Positions 35,356 through 46,580 are shown, counted from the first letter of the stretch. The stretch: DNA of 64,000 bases from Bombyx mori (GCF_030269925.1 NC_085130.1:5468501-5532500), one strand, 5' to 3'. The notes: a model not told the origin generated them from the letters alone. Numbers and translations are program-made.

Positions 35356-35649
35356 ATAAGATAATTACTATTAATAATTAAAAAAGATAACTGGGAACAC
35401 ATTACGCAAATTCATCTGGCCCCAAATTAGAAATCCCTGTGTTATGGCTACCAGAGACTGACATACATATTTATACACATTTGTATATATATGACGAAGT
35501 GAGTGGTGACGTCAGCAAATGATGACGTCAGCGATTAGCGCCATGTTGTATTTACAGTTGATGAAGTCAGCCACGCTGCCGTCATTCTATTCGTTGTTGT
35601 CCATGCCTTTCATAGAGACAGTAATTAAGACTCACTTTTTCAATGAGTT

Positions 35650-35900
35650 CTATTTCTTATATTTCAAGTATGAGATAACAACAGAGAGCCGCCACATTCG
35701 ACTGCTCGATTTGATGTGAGATTTGTGTGGACAATAGTCACTCGTATTTATATATAGTAGAAATTGTGGCGATAGCTTAGTCATGAATTCTCTTGAATAT
35801 CGTTATAAGCAACTGCTTAGACGCGTTGGACTTATAATAGTTAACCAACAATATCAACATTAAGGAAATAGTTAACTTTAATTAATCTTACTTAACTAAA
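35650..35900. repeat. Second copy of the 15015-15240 repeat
   Basis: It shares ordered landmarks with 15015-15240. The class is unknown. Confidence 0.6.
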
Positions 35901-35934
35901 TGGTAATGTTACGCCGATATATACATAAGTAGAC

Positions 35935-36030
35935 AATAAACACCCAGCCAAAGATCAAACAGACCTGCTCATCACACGAATGTTTGGATGTAGGAATCGA
36001 ACCCGCGACCCTCGGCGTAACAGCCAGCAG
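35935..36030 (-). mobile_element. tRNA-derived SINE head, second family
   Basis: It has an inverted B box (GGAATCGAACCCG on the plus strand) and 'gctcatcacacgaatgtttg'. It is the same family as 17990-18150. Confidence 0.6.
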
Positions 36031-36138
36031 AGCTTTATTAAATACACTTTTCCCATCTCTCAATACGGACTATGTTGTTATGACTGTGGAATGTCACACG
36101 CTGTTTTGACTGTGGAATCTCATGCTCTTTTATACGTA

Positions 36139-36735
36139 TAGTGGTCCCCCGGTAGTCCAAATTCGAGTATAATTAATTAAAATTATAAGTTTGTACACTA
36201 TGATGATCTATTTTCAAAGACTATTAAACAACAAACAAATAATATTACTCTATTTTTAAAGGGATTTTATGACCTGGTAACTAAGACCTTTAAGTCATGT
36301 CTTATTTTAATTTATTTTCTTATTTTTATGAAAAATGAAATGAGATGAGATGATATGGGATGAAATATAATCTCAGTAAAATGGTGGTCATCTACTGTGA
36401 CTTTTTCATTGGACTTTCTGGAGGATCCCGAGAAGTGACGTCCAGCGGTTTTGTTTCATTTTCCCACATTTGTGCACTTTCACAGATATTAAACAGTTAA
36501 TAAACCACCGTTATTACACATTTGAACCACATTTGAACCTGAAGAACTACTAAATAGACAAAATAAAACAAATCACACAACTTCACTCCTCGCGTTCCCG
36601 CCAAAAAGTCCATATTACTCTATTCACAATTTGACCACAGACTATAAGCAACAAGAAAAGTTTGACAATAAACAAATAGTATGCATGCGTGTTATGTCAA
36701 ATACATGGTAGTGTGTGTAATGTTTTTTTTTTCTA
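36139..36735 (-). mobile_element. Helitron-like element, family 2, split by repeat E
   Basis: The left part (36139-36254) and right part (36612-36735) together give the family seen at 15803-16220, with 'agtataattaattaaaatta' on the left and 'tatgcatgcgtg' on the right. The interruption is exactly bounded by a repeated ATATTACTCTATT. Confidence 0.65.
36255..36611 (-). mobile_element. Retroposon-like repeat E with 13-bp target-site duplication
   Basis: ATATTACTCTATT occurs at 36242-36254 and again at 36612-36624, directly flanking the element. Long variable-length duplications, together with 5' truncation of the copy at 18551-18943, point to LINE-machinery retrotransposition on the minus strand. 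I see no pol III promoter boxes and no coding region. Confidence 0.65.
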
Positions 36736-37145
36736 ATAAAATTAAAAAAGAAAGGGTAATTTGAAAGCGCATTTGGACGAAACAGATGAATATTCAATTT
36801 GCCTAATCCTAAAACCGAACTGATTAAATATTTATTAATAATATCCGATCCGATTATCGTATAGCCGATTTTATTAAGAGCCTGTCAATTCAATTCAAAT
36901 CGATATGAAAATTGATCAACTTTAATAATTGCTTTGGACCCAAACGTAAATTTTTAGCGCAAATCACTCTTGCGTTCTGGCTTGAAGAGGGAGAAGAAGA
37001 AACTGTCATAGTACGTATAAGACTAACCTTTCATATTCCAACGGTGGTACTGAATGTATCTGGGGAGAGACGTAGATGATTTTGATGATAAACTTTTTTT
37101 AACAGTCCATAAACAATGTGGGCCGATTCTCCAACGAATTCGGTT
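36736..37145. other. Unassigned stretch
   Basis: No gene or clear repeat was recognised. Confidence 0.4.
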
Positions 37146-37146
37146 T

Positions 37147-37390
37147 TTTTTTATTGCTTAGATGGGTGGACGAGCTCATAGCACATCTGGTGTTAAGTGG
37201 TTACTGAAGCCCATAGACATCTACAACGTAAATGCGCAACCCACCTTGAGATATAAGTTCTAAGGTCTCAGTATGGTTACAACGGCTGCCCCGCCCTTCA
37301 AACCGAAACGCATTACTGCTTCACGGCAGAAATAGGCTAGGTAGTGGTACCTACCCGCGCGGACTCACAAATGGTCCTATCACCAATCAA
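37147..37390 (-). mobile_element. Bm1 SINE, inverted, 5'-truncated
   Basis: A T-rich tail is followed by the body to 'aaatggtcctatcaccaat'. Confidence 0.88.
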
Positions 37391-38206
37391 ATGTTTTTAT
37401 ATACAAACTTCTTACACCCGATTATTTCGTAACAAACCCGTAAAGCCGGCCGGCTTAGCACCCAGAATCCCATAATGGCGACTAGTTTAATTAATTTAAA
37501 AAAAAAACCTTCATTATCACATAATGAATAAAGTTGAATTTCCAATATTCACATATATATCGATAAAACTTTCAATTCCCCGTTCGAATTAAATTATATT
37601 ACGTGTCGGTTATTACCATAGTTTCCTGTTTGCGTGATGCTACGGTTATATCTAGATTCGAATTAGAGTTCTCAACTCCAAACATAATCCGATCGCCCTG
37701 TCATCCTAACAGCTGGGCCGAAATCACAATATGTTTAGTGTCAAGTCTATTCGAGTTCAGGTTTGTTAAAGGCACTTAGTACTCGTAAATACAATTGTTC
37801 ATGTACCGTATATGCAGATGGAAGTAAATGTGAAATCCAACCTTAAGACTGTCGCTTATGATTCATTTTATTATGATTAAGCGTGCTTCAATGGACTTTA
37901 TTCGCGTTCGAAAGATAACATACAATGTAATAGCGATTTTTTTTAATTATTTTGTATTAATTACGTCATCTTTATTGAGGGATACATGCGTTTATATTTT
38001 AGAACAAAAAAAAAACGAAACACATTTTTTTTTCCTCGGGTAATGTTCACGGTGTATTCCTCAGGAGTCTAGAAGCATTAAAAAACCTCATTGAAAGTAT
38101 ATGTGAATGTGATTACAAGTTGCTTAAAAACCGATTCAATGAAGGTAATTACTGTTAAAAAACCAATAAAAACAAAAGTCAGTTTTATTGAATCAAAGCG
38201 ATGCGG
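37391..38206. other. Unassigned stretch
   Basis: AT-rich, with several A and T runs. No gene or clear repeat was recognised. Confidence 0.4.
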
Positions 38207-38207
38207 C

Positions 38208-38392
38208 TTTTTTTTTATTTATTGCTTAGATGGGTAGACGATCACACACTTTGAGATAAGTTCTAAGGTCTCAGTATAGTTACAACGGCTGCCCCACCCT
38301 TCAAACCGAAACTCATTACTGCTTCACGGCAGAAATAGGCAGGGCGGTGGTACCTACCCGTGCGGACTCACAAGAGATCCAACCACCAGTAG
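38208..38392 (-). mobile_element. Bm1 SINE, inverted, internally deleted
   Basis: The T-rich tail and 'gcttagatgggtagacga' join directly to 'cacactttgagataagttct'. About 65 bp of the usual 3' body is missing. Confidence 0.85.
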
Positions 38393-38838
38393 GCTCAAGG
38401 CTCCAGGCTTCAAGTAGCATTCATTCGACCTCATTCTGTGAGTACTTATACAATTAACGAAGAAATAGATCTCCAAAAATACCATTATTAAGCAACAGAC
38501 AAGTCCTTAATGAATCACGAAATCTTCAGCACATCGTAACAAATAACCTTATTATTATATAATACCCTAATAATAACAAAACTCTCGCAAGCAAAATTCT
38601 AAATTAAAATTTATTAATTCCATTCACAAATATTCATCGACCGGGTCAATGATAGAACTGAGCGTAGAGCTGCCACTTGTGACGTAATCCATCAAAACGT
38701 ACGACTGTTCCGGGATCTCAATAAAAAACCAATAAATAAAGATTCCCGTGGTACGGGCGGTCCCGGGGAGAGCACAGCCGCCGGCGACGTGATGTCTGGC
38801 CGGGATACAGACTAGATAACGGACAGAGAGAGAACTTA
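38393..38838. other. Unassigned stretch
   Basis: It includes a GC-richer patch at 38745-38800 ('cggtcccggggagagcacag'). No gene was recognised. Confidence 0.4.
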
Positions 38839-38966
38839 ATGCGGGATAGATTTTGTGTTATGTTAAATGAAATAGCCGACGCATGGAAGCTTTTTTTGTT
38901 ATGTTTTATCGGTATCTAATGAATGCGGTATCGGTATTAGAGACATGAAAATAAATTGTTTTTGTT
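38839..38966. repeat. Direct repeat, first copy (second at 39428-39556)
   Basis: The words 'tgttatgttaaatgaaat', 'gccgacgcatggaagctttt', 'ggtatctaatgaatgcggta' and 'gagacatgaaaataaattgt' recur in the same order about 589 bp downstream with only a few differences. Confidence 0.8.
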
Positions 38967-39131
38967 TTGGAACGAAGTTCCTTATGGGACGATGTAGAGG
39001 GGTACCCTAACCGGGAAAAAACGTCCGTAACGTAAGACTTTTTTTAGTAATGCTCACAGTGTACGACTTAACATTGTAATAACGTACAAAAAATAACATA
39101 TTTTTTATTATATTTTTTTTATAAATCATCT

Positions 39132-39427
39132 ACCTATATATATAAAAATGAAATGCTGTTCGTTAGTCTCGCTAAAACTCGAGAACGGCTGGACCGATTT
39201 GGCTAATTTTGGTCTTGAATTATTTGTGGATGTCCGGAGAAGGTTTGAAAGGTAGATAAATATGAAAATGCTTGGAATTAAATAAAAATAACAATTTTGT
39301 TTTTCCTTTGATGTGTCCCCTGTTCGACGGATTCATTTTCTTTGTTTGGAGTTTTTTTTTTATTCAAAGGACTAGGTCTTTTATTTATTATCGATTGAGG
39401 CACTACAAAGTCTGCCGGGTCAGCTAG
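39132..39427 (+). mobile_element. Helitron-like element, family 1
   Basis: It runs from 'tatatatataaaaatgaaat' through 'gagaacggctggaccgattt' to 'aagtctgccgggtcag' and CTAG (39424-39427). It lies between the two copies of the 128-bp direct repeat. Confidence 0.7.
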
Positions 39428-39556
39428 TGCGGGATAAATTTTTTGTTATGTTAAATGAAATCGCCGACGCATGGAAGCTTTTTTTGTTATGTTTTATCGG
39501 TATCTAATGAATGCGGTATCGGTATTAGAGACATGAAAATAAATTGTTTTTGTTTT
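39428..39556. repeat. Direct repeat, second copy
   Basis: It is nearly identical to 38839-38966. The copy starts exactly at the CTAG end of the Helitron-like element. Confidence 0.8.
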
Positions 39557-39931
39557 TGGTCTTTGTTGGGTTGTAATAATTAAACGTGGACTGTATTTAT
39601 TGTTTTGAGATATTTATTTTATCCTTATATGACAAATTAAAGAGTTAATATAAGAGTAATATAAAATTGATGCGTTGCTCTTGACGGCTGGGTTTGAAAG
39701 AGAGTTGGTGTCATGGCGGACGTCGCTCGCTGACATTTTGACGTTCAGAAACTGAACAGACTTCAAGCAACTGTAGATGCTTACGATGTCAGCAATAAGT
39801 ACTTGTCTTCTTAAATGCTATTCATGTATTGACTTAAAATATGTAAATTATTTTCTATAATGCCAAGTACAGACATGTGGCGAAGATACATTTCAACTCA
39901 GTCCCTTGTAATACACAATAGTAAAACAGAA

Positions 39932-40162
39932 TTTCGAATCAGTCGTATCCCACATGGATAGGTACCAGCATCCTGCCTATTTCTGCCGTGAAGCAGTAAT
40001 GCGTTTCGGCTTAAAGAGCGGAGCAGCCGTTGTACTGTTAAAATTGAGACTTTATAACAGATGTCGCGAGGTGGGTGACGGTATTTATGTTGTAGATGTC
40101 TCTGGGCTCCGGTAACCAATTAACCGTGAGCTCGTCCAGCCACCTAATCAATAAAAAAAATC
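39932..40162 (+). mobile_element. Bm1 SINE, divergent, 5'-truncated
   Basis: Bm1 words such as 'ctatttctgccgtgaagcag' and 'gatgtctctgggctccggta' are kept. The 'cacttaacaccaggtgggct' part is shortened. Confidence 0.8.
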
Positions 40163-40338
40163 ATTACTTTTCGATCACTTTAAATAATTTAAAGGTAAAA
40201 CATTTAGAATTATATTTTAGTAGCAAGAAAATTTTTATATTCATTAATTGCCTTAAATGTTTAAACAATAGCGAGATTGTCAAAAAAATCGACTTCTCTC
40301 TGTTTTCTTTCATTTATTTGTCAAAAAATTATTGTATA

Positions 40339-40690
40339 CTAGCGACCCACCCTCGCTTCGCTTCGGAAATATTAAATTTTATTATTGAATAGTTGAGTCC
40401 CGCAATGTTACCTGCGGTTATTGTCGTACCGCGAGTTACGCTGCGGGGCGAAGCTAATCTAAAAAAGTCTAAAACCTAAGTTACTCTTTATATCATCAGC
40501 TATCTATCAGTGAAAGTCCCGTCAAAATCGGTCCAGCCGTTCCAGAGATTAGCCGGAACAAACAGACAGACAAAAATTGTAAAAAATGTTATTTTGGTCT
40601 ATGTACCGTATATATATTCATATGCATGTAGTAAAAAACGGCTATTTCAATATTAAAAACAGACACACCAATTTTATTTATATGTATAGA
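40339..40690 (-). mobile_element. Helitron-like element, inverted
   Basis: CTAG (40339-40342) is followed by 'cgacccaccctcgcttcgct'. 'ccagccgttccagagattag' is in the middle and 'ttatttatatgtataga' is at the far end. It is the uninterrupted relative of 614-1213. Confidence 0.65.
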
Positions 40691-41227
40691 TTAAGCATCA
40701 TTAATTTTACTGTTGACAAAATTATTGTGTATAGCATTGTTAATGCTTTACAGATATGTCTAGAATTACCTAAAATTTTATTTGAGTATCCCAACGTATA
40801 CAAACACCTTCATAAAAGCTTTAAGGGCAGTAAATTACTTTCAATTCTCTAAATTAGGTACATATGTGTAGATAACTAAACAAAAAACTTTACTTTGCGA
40901 TTGTACGTCCGTACTTCTAACTGTCATTGTCTTTGTAAGTAAATAGAAAAATCAATATGTCATACAACTCTGTCTGCTGGAGTACTCTATGTCGGTCGCT
41001 TAGCAACGGTTGCTAGGCGACCGATGGTCCCTCCCCATCGCGGGCCACGCTCCCATTTCGGAGCACTAGAGAGACTAATGTTTTGTTCGATTTTACCGAA
41101 TAAATAACATGTTAAAAATATTACCTATTTCGATTATATATTTTTTTGCTAAACAAAATTTTTATTTGACGTTTTTATTTAATAAGTTTATCGATAATAA
41201 TAGAGTTGTGGCATCATAAGTCTTATT

Positions 41228-41935
41228 TGAGTTTTTTTGTCCTAGCAGGTAGACGAGCGTACGGCCCACCTGATGGTAAGTGGTTACTGTCGCCCATGGA
41301 CTTCAACAATGCTAGGGGCAGAGCCAAACCGCTGCCTACCGTTAAGTACTTGCCACAAGCCTCGTTTGAAGAAGGACATGTCGTAGCGCTCGGGAAACAC
41401 CGTGGAGGGGAGCTCATTCCATAGCCGGATGGTACGTGGCAAAATAGATCTCTGGAAACACATTGTGGATGAACGCAGTGGCTCCAGGTAGTATGGATGA
41501 ACTCTACTCCGGTGGCGGGCGGTGCGATGGTAAAAACGAGATGATGGGATCATCTCAAACAATTCCTCAGAACACTCCCCATCATCATCATCATTATCAT
41601 GCCCTTCTCCCAGTCACCTGGGGTCGGCGCAACATGTTTTCTCCTTCCATACTCTTCTATCATATACAATTTCTTCGCTCACTCCCCTCCTGCCCATATC
41701 GTCTTTCACACAATCCAGCCATTTCTTCTTAGGTCTACCTCTTCCTCTAAATCCTTCCACATTCATAGTTAACACTCTCTTAACAACCTCATTTTCATTC
41801 CTCAGAACACTCCCCGTGGAACTGAAATCCCTTCACAGACCCAGAGGCTCCAAACGATCCGTAAGAATGGGATTATCGACAATCCGAACGGCTCCCTTCT
41901 GTATGGAGTCAAATGGTAGTAGCTGGTATATTTCT
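41228..41935 (-). pseudogene. CR1-like LINE fragment with a nested LINE insertion
   Basis: The minus strand encodes RTARHRSRVHPYYLEPLRSS, then RTIRLWNELPSTVFPERYDM and SFFKRGLWQVLNGRQRFG (41562-41290). This is the C-terminal region of CR1/Jockey-group LINE reverse transcriptases. The frame continues upstream (41816-41935) beyond a nested insertion at 41581-41796. It is non-functional because only the C-terminus is left. Confidence 0.85.
41581..41796 (-). mobile_element. Nested LINE 3' end with 19-bp target-site duplication
   Basis: ATTCCTCAGAACACTCCCC occurs at 41562-41580 and 41797-41815, exactly flanking this 216-bp piece. It begins with (ATC)n on the plus strand, so it has a triplet tail on the minus strand. 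It contains 'cacctggggtcggcgcaaca' and 'taggtctacctcttcctct', words of a LINE 3' end. Confidence 0.8.
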
Positions 41936-42084
41936 GCTGGTATATTTAGAAATATCGTCAAACCTTTTTGGGAAATAGCTTAAAAATAGGTAGATAATAA
42001 TTTTATATGCAAGAAAACTATCGTTAACATAATATGTACATATAAAAACATACTATTCTCTATTTTGGTATATTTGGTATATTG

Positions 42085-42496
42085 AAGTCGTCGTGGCGTC
42101 CGTATCCAGTGCATTGGTGTTGAGCGATGCACCGGTGTTCGAATCTCAGGCGGGTACCAATTTTTCTAATGAAATACGTACTCATCAAATGTTCACGATT
42201 GATTTCCACGGTGAGGGAATAACATCGTGTAATAAAAAATGAAACCCGCAAAATTATAATTTGCGTAATTACTGGTGGTAGGACCTCTTGTGAGTCCGCG
42301 CGGGTAGGTACCACCGCCCCGCCTATTTCTGCCGTGAAGCAGTAATGCGTTTCGGTTTGAAGGGTGGGGCAGCCGTTGTAACTATACTGAGATCTTACAA
42401 CTTATATCTCAAGGTGGGTGGCGCATTTACGTTGTGAATGTCTATGGGCTCCAGTAACCACACATCATAGCAATAAAAAAAAAAAAAAAAAAAAAA
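42085..42496 (+). mobile_element. Bm1 SINE, near full length
   Basis: A tRNA-like head ('gaagtcgtcgtgg', B box GTTCGAATC near 42129) is followed by the full body and a long A run (42475-42496). A small internal deletion removes the end of 'ccacttaacaccaggtgggc'. Confidence 0.88.
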
Positions 42497-43430
42497 TTCA
42501 ATTAGTGAGTATACCTCAAAAGTCAGTCTTAATACAACGGGAATAGGGAATTTGACCTCATGTCTCCAAACTGGCGACGGCATTGTCCTTATACTGGTAT
42601 CAATAGCTTCTAGTATCCACATAACATTAAGGCTGAGAAATCATCATTGAAACAAGAACAACAAAAAAATAGTATTGCCATACTAATAACTTCTCTACTT
42701 AGTTGATGTAGAAGTTATATCCATAGACAAGTCTAAGATTAAGAAATCCTGAACTGTTGTTATTTTTTCTAACACTGAACTTGACGGTGATTTTAGGATT
42801 ACCTAAAGGAATTTTGAAGACAACACTAAATTATTTTAATTGCATCGTGCATATTATTACAAGCATGCTTACAGCATGTCTGATGACATGACACTGCTCA
42901 CCAGGAAGGTAAAGAAACAGGTATGCAATAAATCAGGAAGGATCTTGCCTGTGGCGAGAAAATTCCAGATAACAATTTGTATTTCGAAGATTTATTTCTC
43001 GCTGGTTAAAAGACTGATATATTACCTTGTGAATGATATCTTCTTAATGGTCAGATCAGGAGACGGCTTCCTCCATCGCAACGAATGAACCGAGGGATTT
43101 CAAACAGCAGCCATAGTCCGAAACATCCAAAGGATTCCTTAATAAAAAAAATTAAAAAAAATCCGATATCCGACATCACTAGTTTTCGCACCGAGAAATC
43201 GATATGTACCAATTTAACAATAACAAGATATCGATTAATTAAAACTCGGGTAATACGAGCTCGATTTAGCTAGCACGCCGAGATAGCAGAATTTAATTAA
43301 ATTAAAACAAAAATTGAAATTAAAAAAGAAAAGAAAACAATGACTCTCACAATTACCGACGACAATACTTATCGTCTTACTTATTAACTGATGCATGTAT
43401 TAATAACCAACGATTCGATTTGGCGTCAAT
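42497..43430. other. Unassigned region upstream of the microexon gene
   Basis: I found no gene or clear repeat. As the sequence directly upstream of a likely promoter, it may carry regulatory sites, but none can be named from the sequence. Confidence 0.4.
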
Positions 43431-43436
43431 AATCGG

Positions 43437-43444
43437 TATATAAG
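43437..43444 (+). promoter_or_regulatory. TATA box of the microexon gene
   Basis: TATATAAG lies 52 nt upstream of the ATG at 43489. Transcription would be expected to start about 30 nt downstream, near 43467-43470, giving a 5' UTR of only about 20 nt. A strong TATA box and very short leader are common in highly expressed insect genes for secreted proteins. No clear initiator motif could be fixed. Confidence 0.65.
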
Positions 43445-43488
43445 TAGGAAATCACACGAGCCACGACAGATCCGTTTTAGTTTTCAGG

Positions 43489-43545
43489 ATGAAGTTTCTT
43501 GTCCTGCACACCGTTTTGCTGTCAGTCGCGTTGGCTCAATCTCAG
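43489..43545 (+). CDS. Exon 1: signal peptide
   Basis: It encodes MKFLVLHTVLLSVALAQSQ in 19 codons. Lys2 is followed by a hydrophobic core and an A-L-A motif (14-16), giving a likely signal-peptidase cut before Gln17. The exon ends CAG, directly at the donor GTGAGT (43546-43551), in phase 0, which matches the phase of every downstream microexon. An N-terminal Gln after cleavage could form pyroglutamate. The ATG was chosen because it follows the TATA box at the right distance and opens a clean signal sequence. Confidence 0.8.
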
Positions 43546-43667
43546 GTGAGTAAAACAAATTTACTAAAAACAATAATATTAACCCTTTGCCTGCTATGTA
43601 GGTCGCCAGTGCTATGCACTGAAGTATTTATCGAAATCGCTTAAATATATGTATTTATTTCAATCGA

Positions 43668-44097
43668 TTTTTTTTTATAGCTTACATGGTTGGACGAGCT
43701 CACAGCCCACGTGGTATTAAGTGGTTACTGGAGCCCATGGACATCTACAACGTAAATGCGCCACCCACCTTGAGATATAAGTTCTAAGATCTCAGTATAG
43801 TAGTTACAACGGCTGCCCTACCCTTCAAACCGAAACGCATGACTGCTTCACGACAGAAATAGGCGGTGTGGTGGTACCTACCCGCGCGCACTCACAAGAG
43901 GACCTACTACCAGTAATTAGGGAAATTATAATTTTGCGGCTTTGATTTTTACTACACGATGTTATTCCTTCACCGTGGATGTCAATCGGGAACCATCGTT
44001 AAGTACGTATTTCATTATAAAAATTGGTACCCGCCTGCGGGATTCGAACACCAGTGTATCGCTCAACACGAATGCATCGGACGTCTTATCCTTTATG
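43668..44097 (-). mobile_element. Bm1 SINE in intron 1, inverted
   Basis: A T-rich tail at 43668-43677, the complete body, and most of the tRNA-like head (inverted B box GGGATTCGAAC at 44039-44049) are present. It lies wholly in intron 1. Confidence 0.88.
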
Positions 44098-44604
44098 TAT
44101 TTATTATCACCCGCTCTGTAGAGGATCTTTCCCTTAGTCATCAAGCATTCCACACTATTATGATTTAATTTGGCGTTCATAATTGTCATTTTATTATTTC
44201 CGATACAATTTTCGTGGTAAAATTAGATTTAAAATTATTTTTACTGAATTAAAACTAGTTTTACGCTTTGATCTTGCGTTTTTTAATGTTATTACAATAC
44301 ATTTTCGAGGCAATGAAATATCAGCATCGAAATTCGAATACAATTTCGAATATTGTACAGTTTTCGTACGTAAAAATAGTTTTAATATTATTTTCATTCA
44401 ATTAAAACTAGTTTTACAGTTTGATCTTTGCCATTTTATACTGACGTTTTAATACATTTATGGACGTTCTGAATACTTTATAGTTTTCGTTGGCGCGAAC
44501 GACTTAAAATTTATTTAGCTACATCTGTATATTGTGCTAACATGTCATTAAAAGTCAATGTATAATTACGAAAACATTAATTGATACACATACAATAAAA
44601 CGGG

Positions 44605-45075
44605 CAGGGACGTCTTAAACTAGGCTGGGGCCCTTGGGCACACAAGAATTTGAGGCCCTTTTGGAAAGTAAAAAAAGAGAATTATAATAACATTTTTTTA
44701 CTGAGTATGAGACCATTTATTATAGGTAATCAAATACAGTATGATATAATAATAATTATTATATTAGAATGCTGCTGGTTTTTTGGTTACGATTACAATA
44801 ATTCTGTTTCTTTCGGGATTTCTGTTGAGCAAAATATTCCATTATATCTTTAAAGTAAATTTTTTGAAGGATATCACTTTCTATGCCCATAATTGACAAA
44901 TTACTCAGCCGTTCTTGTAACATTGTTGTTCGCAATTCATTTTTTATTCTCTTAAGCTGCGAAAATGACCGCTCTCGACTACAATTGGTAACCAAATTGT
45001 CGATTCTTCGGGGCCCCCTGAGAATGGGGGCCCTGGGCACGGGCCCCGTGTGCCCTTATGGTAAAGACGGTATTG
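44605..45075 (-). pseudogene. hAT transposon relic in intron 1 with 8-bp target-site duplication
   Basis: AAAACGGG occurs at 44597-44604 and 45076-45083, exactly flanking 471 bp; an 8-bp duplication is the hAT hallmark. The ends have related words (CAGGGACGTC and, inverted, CAATACCGTC). The minus strand (45040-44762) encodes NCSRERSFSQLKRIKNELRT and TTMLQERLSNLSIMGIESD. This is the C-terminal dimerisation region of hAT transposases. Only this end of the transposase is left, so the element is an internally deleted, non-autonomous copy. Confidence 0.88.
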
Positions 45076-45783
45076 AAAACGGGAATACAATAAACACGAG
45101 ATTAAATTGTAAAGGTAGCTAGCTTTAATTGCACCTACGCTCCGTATTCTATAAGTCTAATTGCCGCGTTTATTACTTATTTTACGTAACAAGTACTCGG
45201 CTTTTGCCAAGATATTTGCCTTAAATGGCTGACGGCATTTCCGATGTTCACGAGTATAATGACCCCACCGGTCTGACTGTCTACAGAACTAACAGCGAAC
45301 TAAATTTATAGTTACAATGACCTTTTAACCTTTTGAACGAAAATTGCTTGTGTAAATTCTTTGGATAATTGGGTATTATTCAGAGTCGACAAATTTTGAC
45401 AATTTTAGATTCATAGCTTAATAAATAGTCTTAATTCTAGAAATCTTGGGGCAGTTGTGTCGTTATTTTTGACTGTGGTTCTAGAAATGTTATTTAGGGT
45501 TACGATTCCAAAATCTAAATGAACAAAAAAAAAAAATTACCACTATAACCAAAAAATGCTTACAGTTTGACAAAATTTCTAGGTTTTTCTTAAATGTCCC
45601 TAATTTCCAAAATGCATGGGATAGATCTTTTTCCTGATTTTTCTCATGATGGTTACAATCAATCCTGTCACCCCGTTTCGGATTGACGTTGAGTTCTGGG
45701 ACACCCTGTATACTCGACACGATATGCCTAGAATTTTTCAGAACATTTTCGATGGTACTAGTCGTTTCTTATTTAATTTACAG

Positions 45784-45816
45784 CCCGTGAATGACAACAG
45801 AAATATTCCCAATAGC
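45784..45816 (+). CDS. Microexon 1 (type A)
   Basis: Encodes PVNDNRNIPNS. The acceptor is TTTACAG and the donor GTGAGT. It is the first repeat after the 2238-nt intron 1, and the conserved type A spacer ('gtactagtcgtttcttattt') precedes it. Confidence 0.8.
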
Positions 45817-46131
45817 GTGAGTAACAACAATATTATTAATATATTCCTACTCATACAATAAACGTGAATGATTGTAAGAAAGTATGGATGTATGTTTGTA
45901 ATTCCTTTACACAAAAACTACTGGATGGATTTTGATGAAACATTACAATAATTTAGCTTACACATCAGAATAACACATAGGCTATAATTTATAAAAAAAT
46001 AGTGTGAATTACACAAAATATAACGATAAGTGTCAAGTGAGTAGGAAAAATTTGTCATCTGCAAGCTATTTTTGCGTGCGCAGCAAAAACCGTTTAAGCT
46101 ACCCGTATGATGTAAAAAATCTAATTCACAG

Positions 46132-46164
46132 CCCGTCAATGACTACAGAAATGCACCCAATAGC
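46132..46164 (+). CDS. Microexon 2 (type B)
   Basis: Encodes PVNDYRNAPNS. The acceptor is TTCACAG and the donor GTGAGT. It is preceded by the type B spacer ('gatgtaaaaaatctaa'), unrelated to the type A spacer. Confidence 0.8.
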
Positions 46165-46386
46165 GTGAGTATCAACATTATTCTCCATATAATGGACTCT
46201 AATTTCTTCAGCAGCATACGTAGCACAAATCCATACGAGATGCAAACAATTTTTTGTAGCAACTCCAAAAGTACACACAACGGAAGCTGATGTTGCTCGC
46301 TAGAGCTCGAGATGAAGAATAACTCTCACTGAAATACAAATTAAAACCCGATTTAACTATCACAACCCTTAGTAGATTTTTTTTTG

Positions 46387-46431
46387 TGAGTCCGCGCGGT
46401 TATGTACTGGCACAAAAGGTCCTACCACCAG
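46387..46431. mobile_element. Bm1 fragment in an intron
   Basis: 'gtgagtccgcgcgg' in forward sense is followed by inverted 'ggtcctaccaccagt', as if a Bm1 copy had been folded back and mostly deleted. Confidence 0.5.
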
Positions 46432-46522
46432 TGAGAAGTATAGTATAGTCGACACGACATGTCTAGAATTTTTCAGAAAGTTTCCGATGGTACTTACAAG
46501 TCGTTTTTTACTTAATTTACAG

Positions 46523-46555
46523 CCCGTTAATGACAACAGAAATATCCCCAATAGC
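46523..46555 (+). CDS. Microexon 3 (type A)
   Basis: Encodes PVNDNRNIPNS (Val codon GTT rather than GTG). The acceptor is TTTACAG and the donor GTGAGT. Confidence 0.8.
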
Positions 46556-46580
46556 GTGAGTACCAACATTATCTATTATC

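Noticed and set aside
46190..46290. A third repeated exon beginning 'cagcagcatacgtagc' in each unit
   Set aside because: The block recurs, and a CAG precedes it, but copies have indels that are not multiples of three (for example near 54550) and no conserved donor follows.
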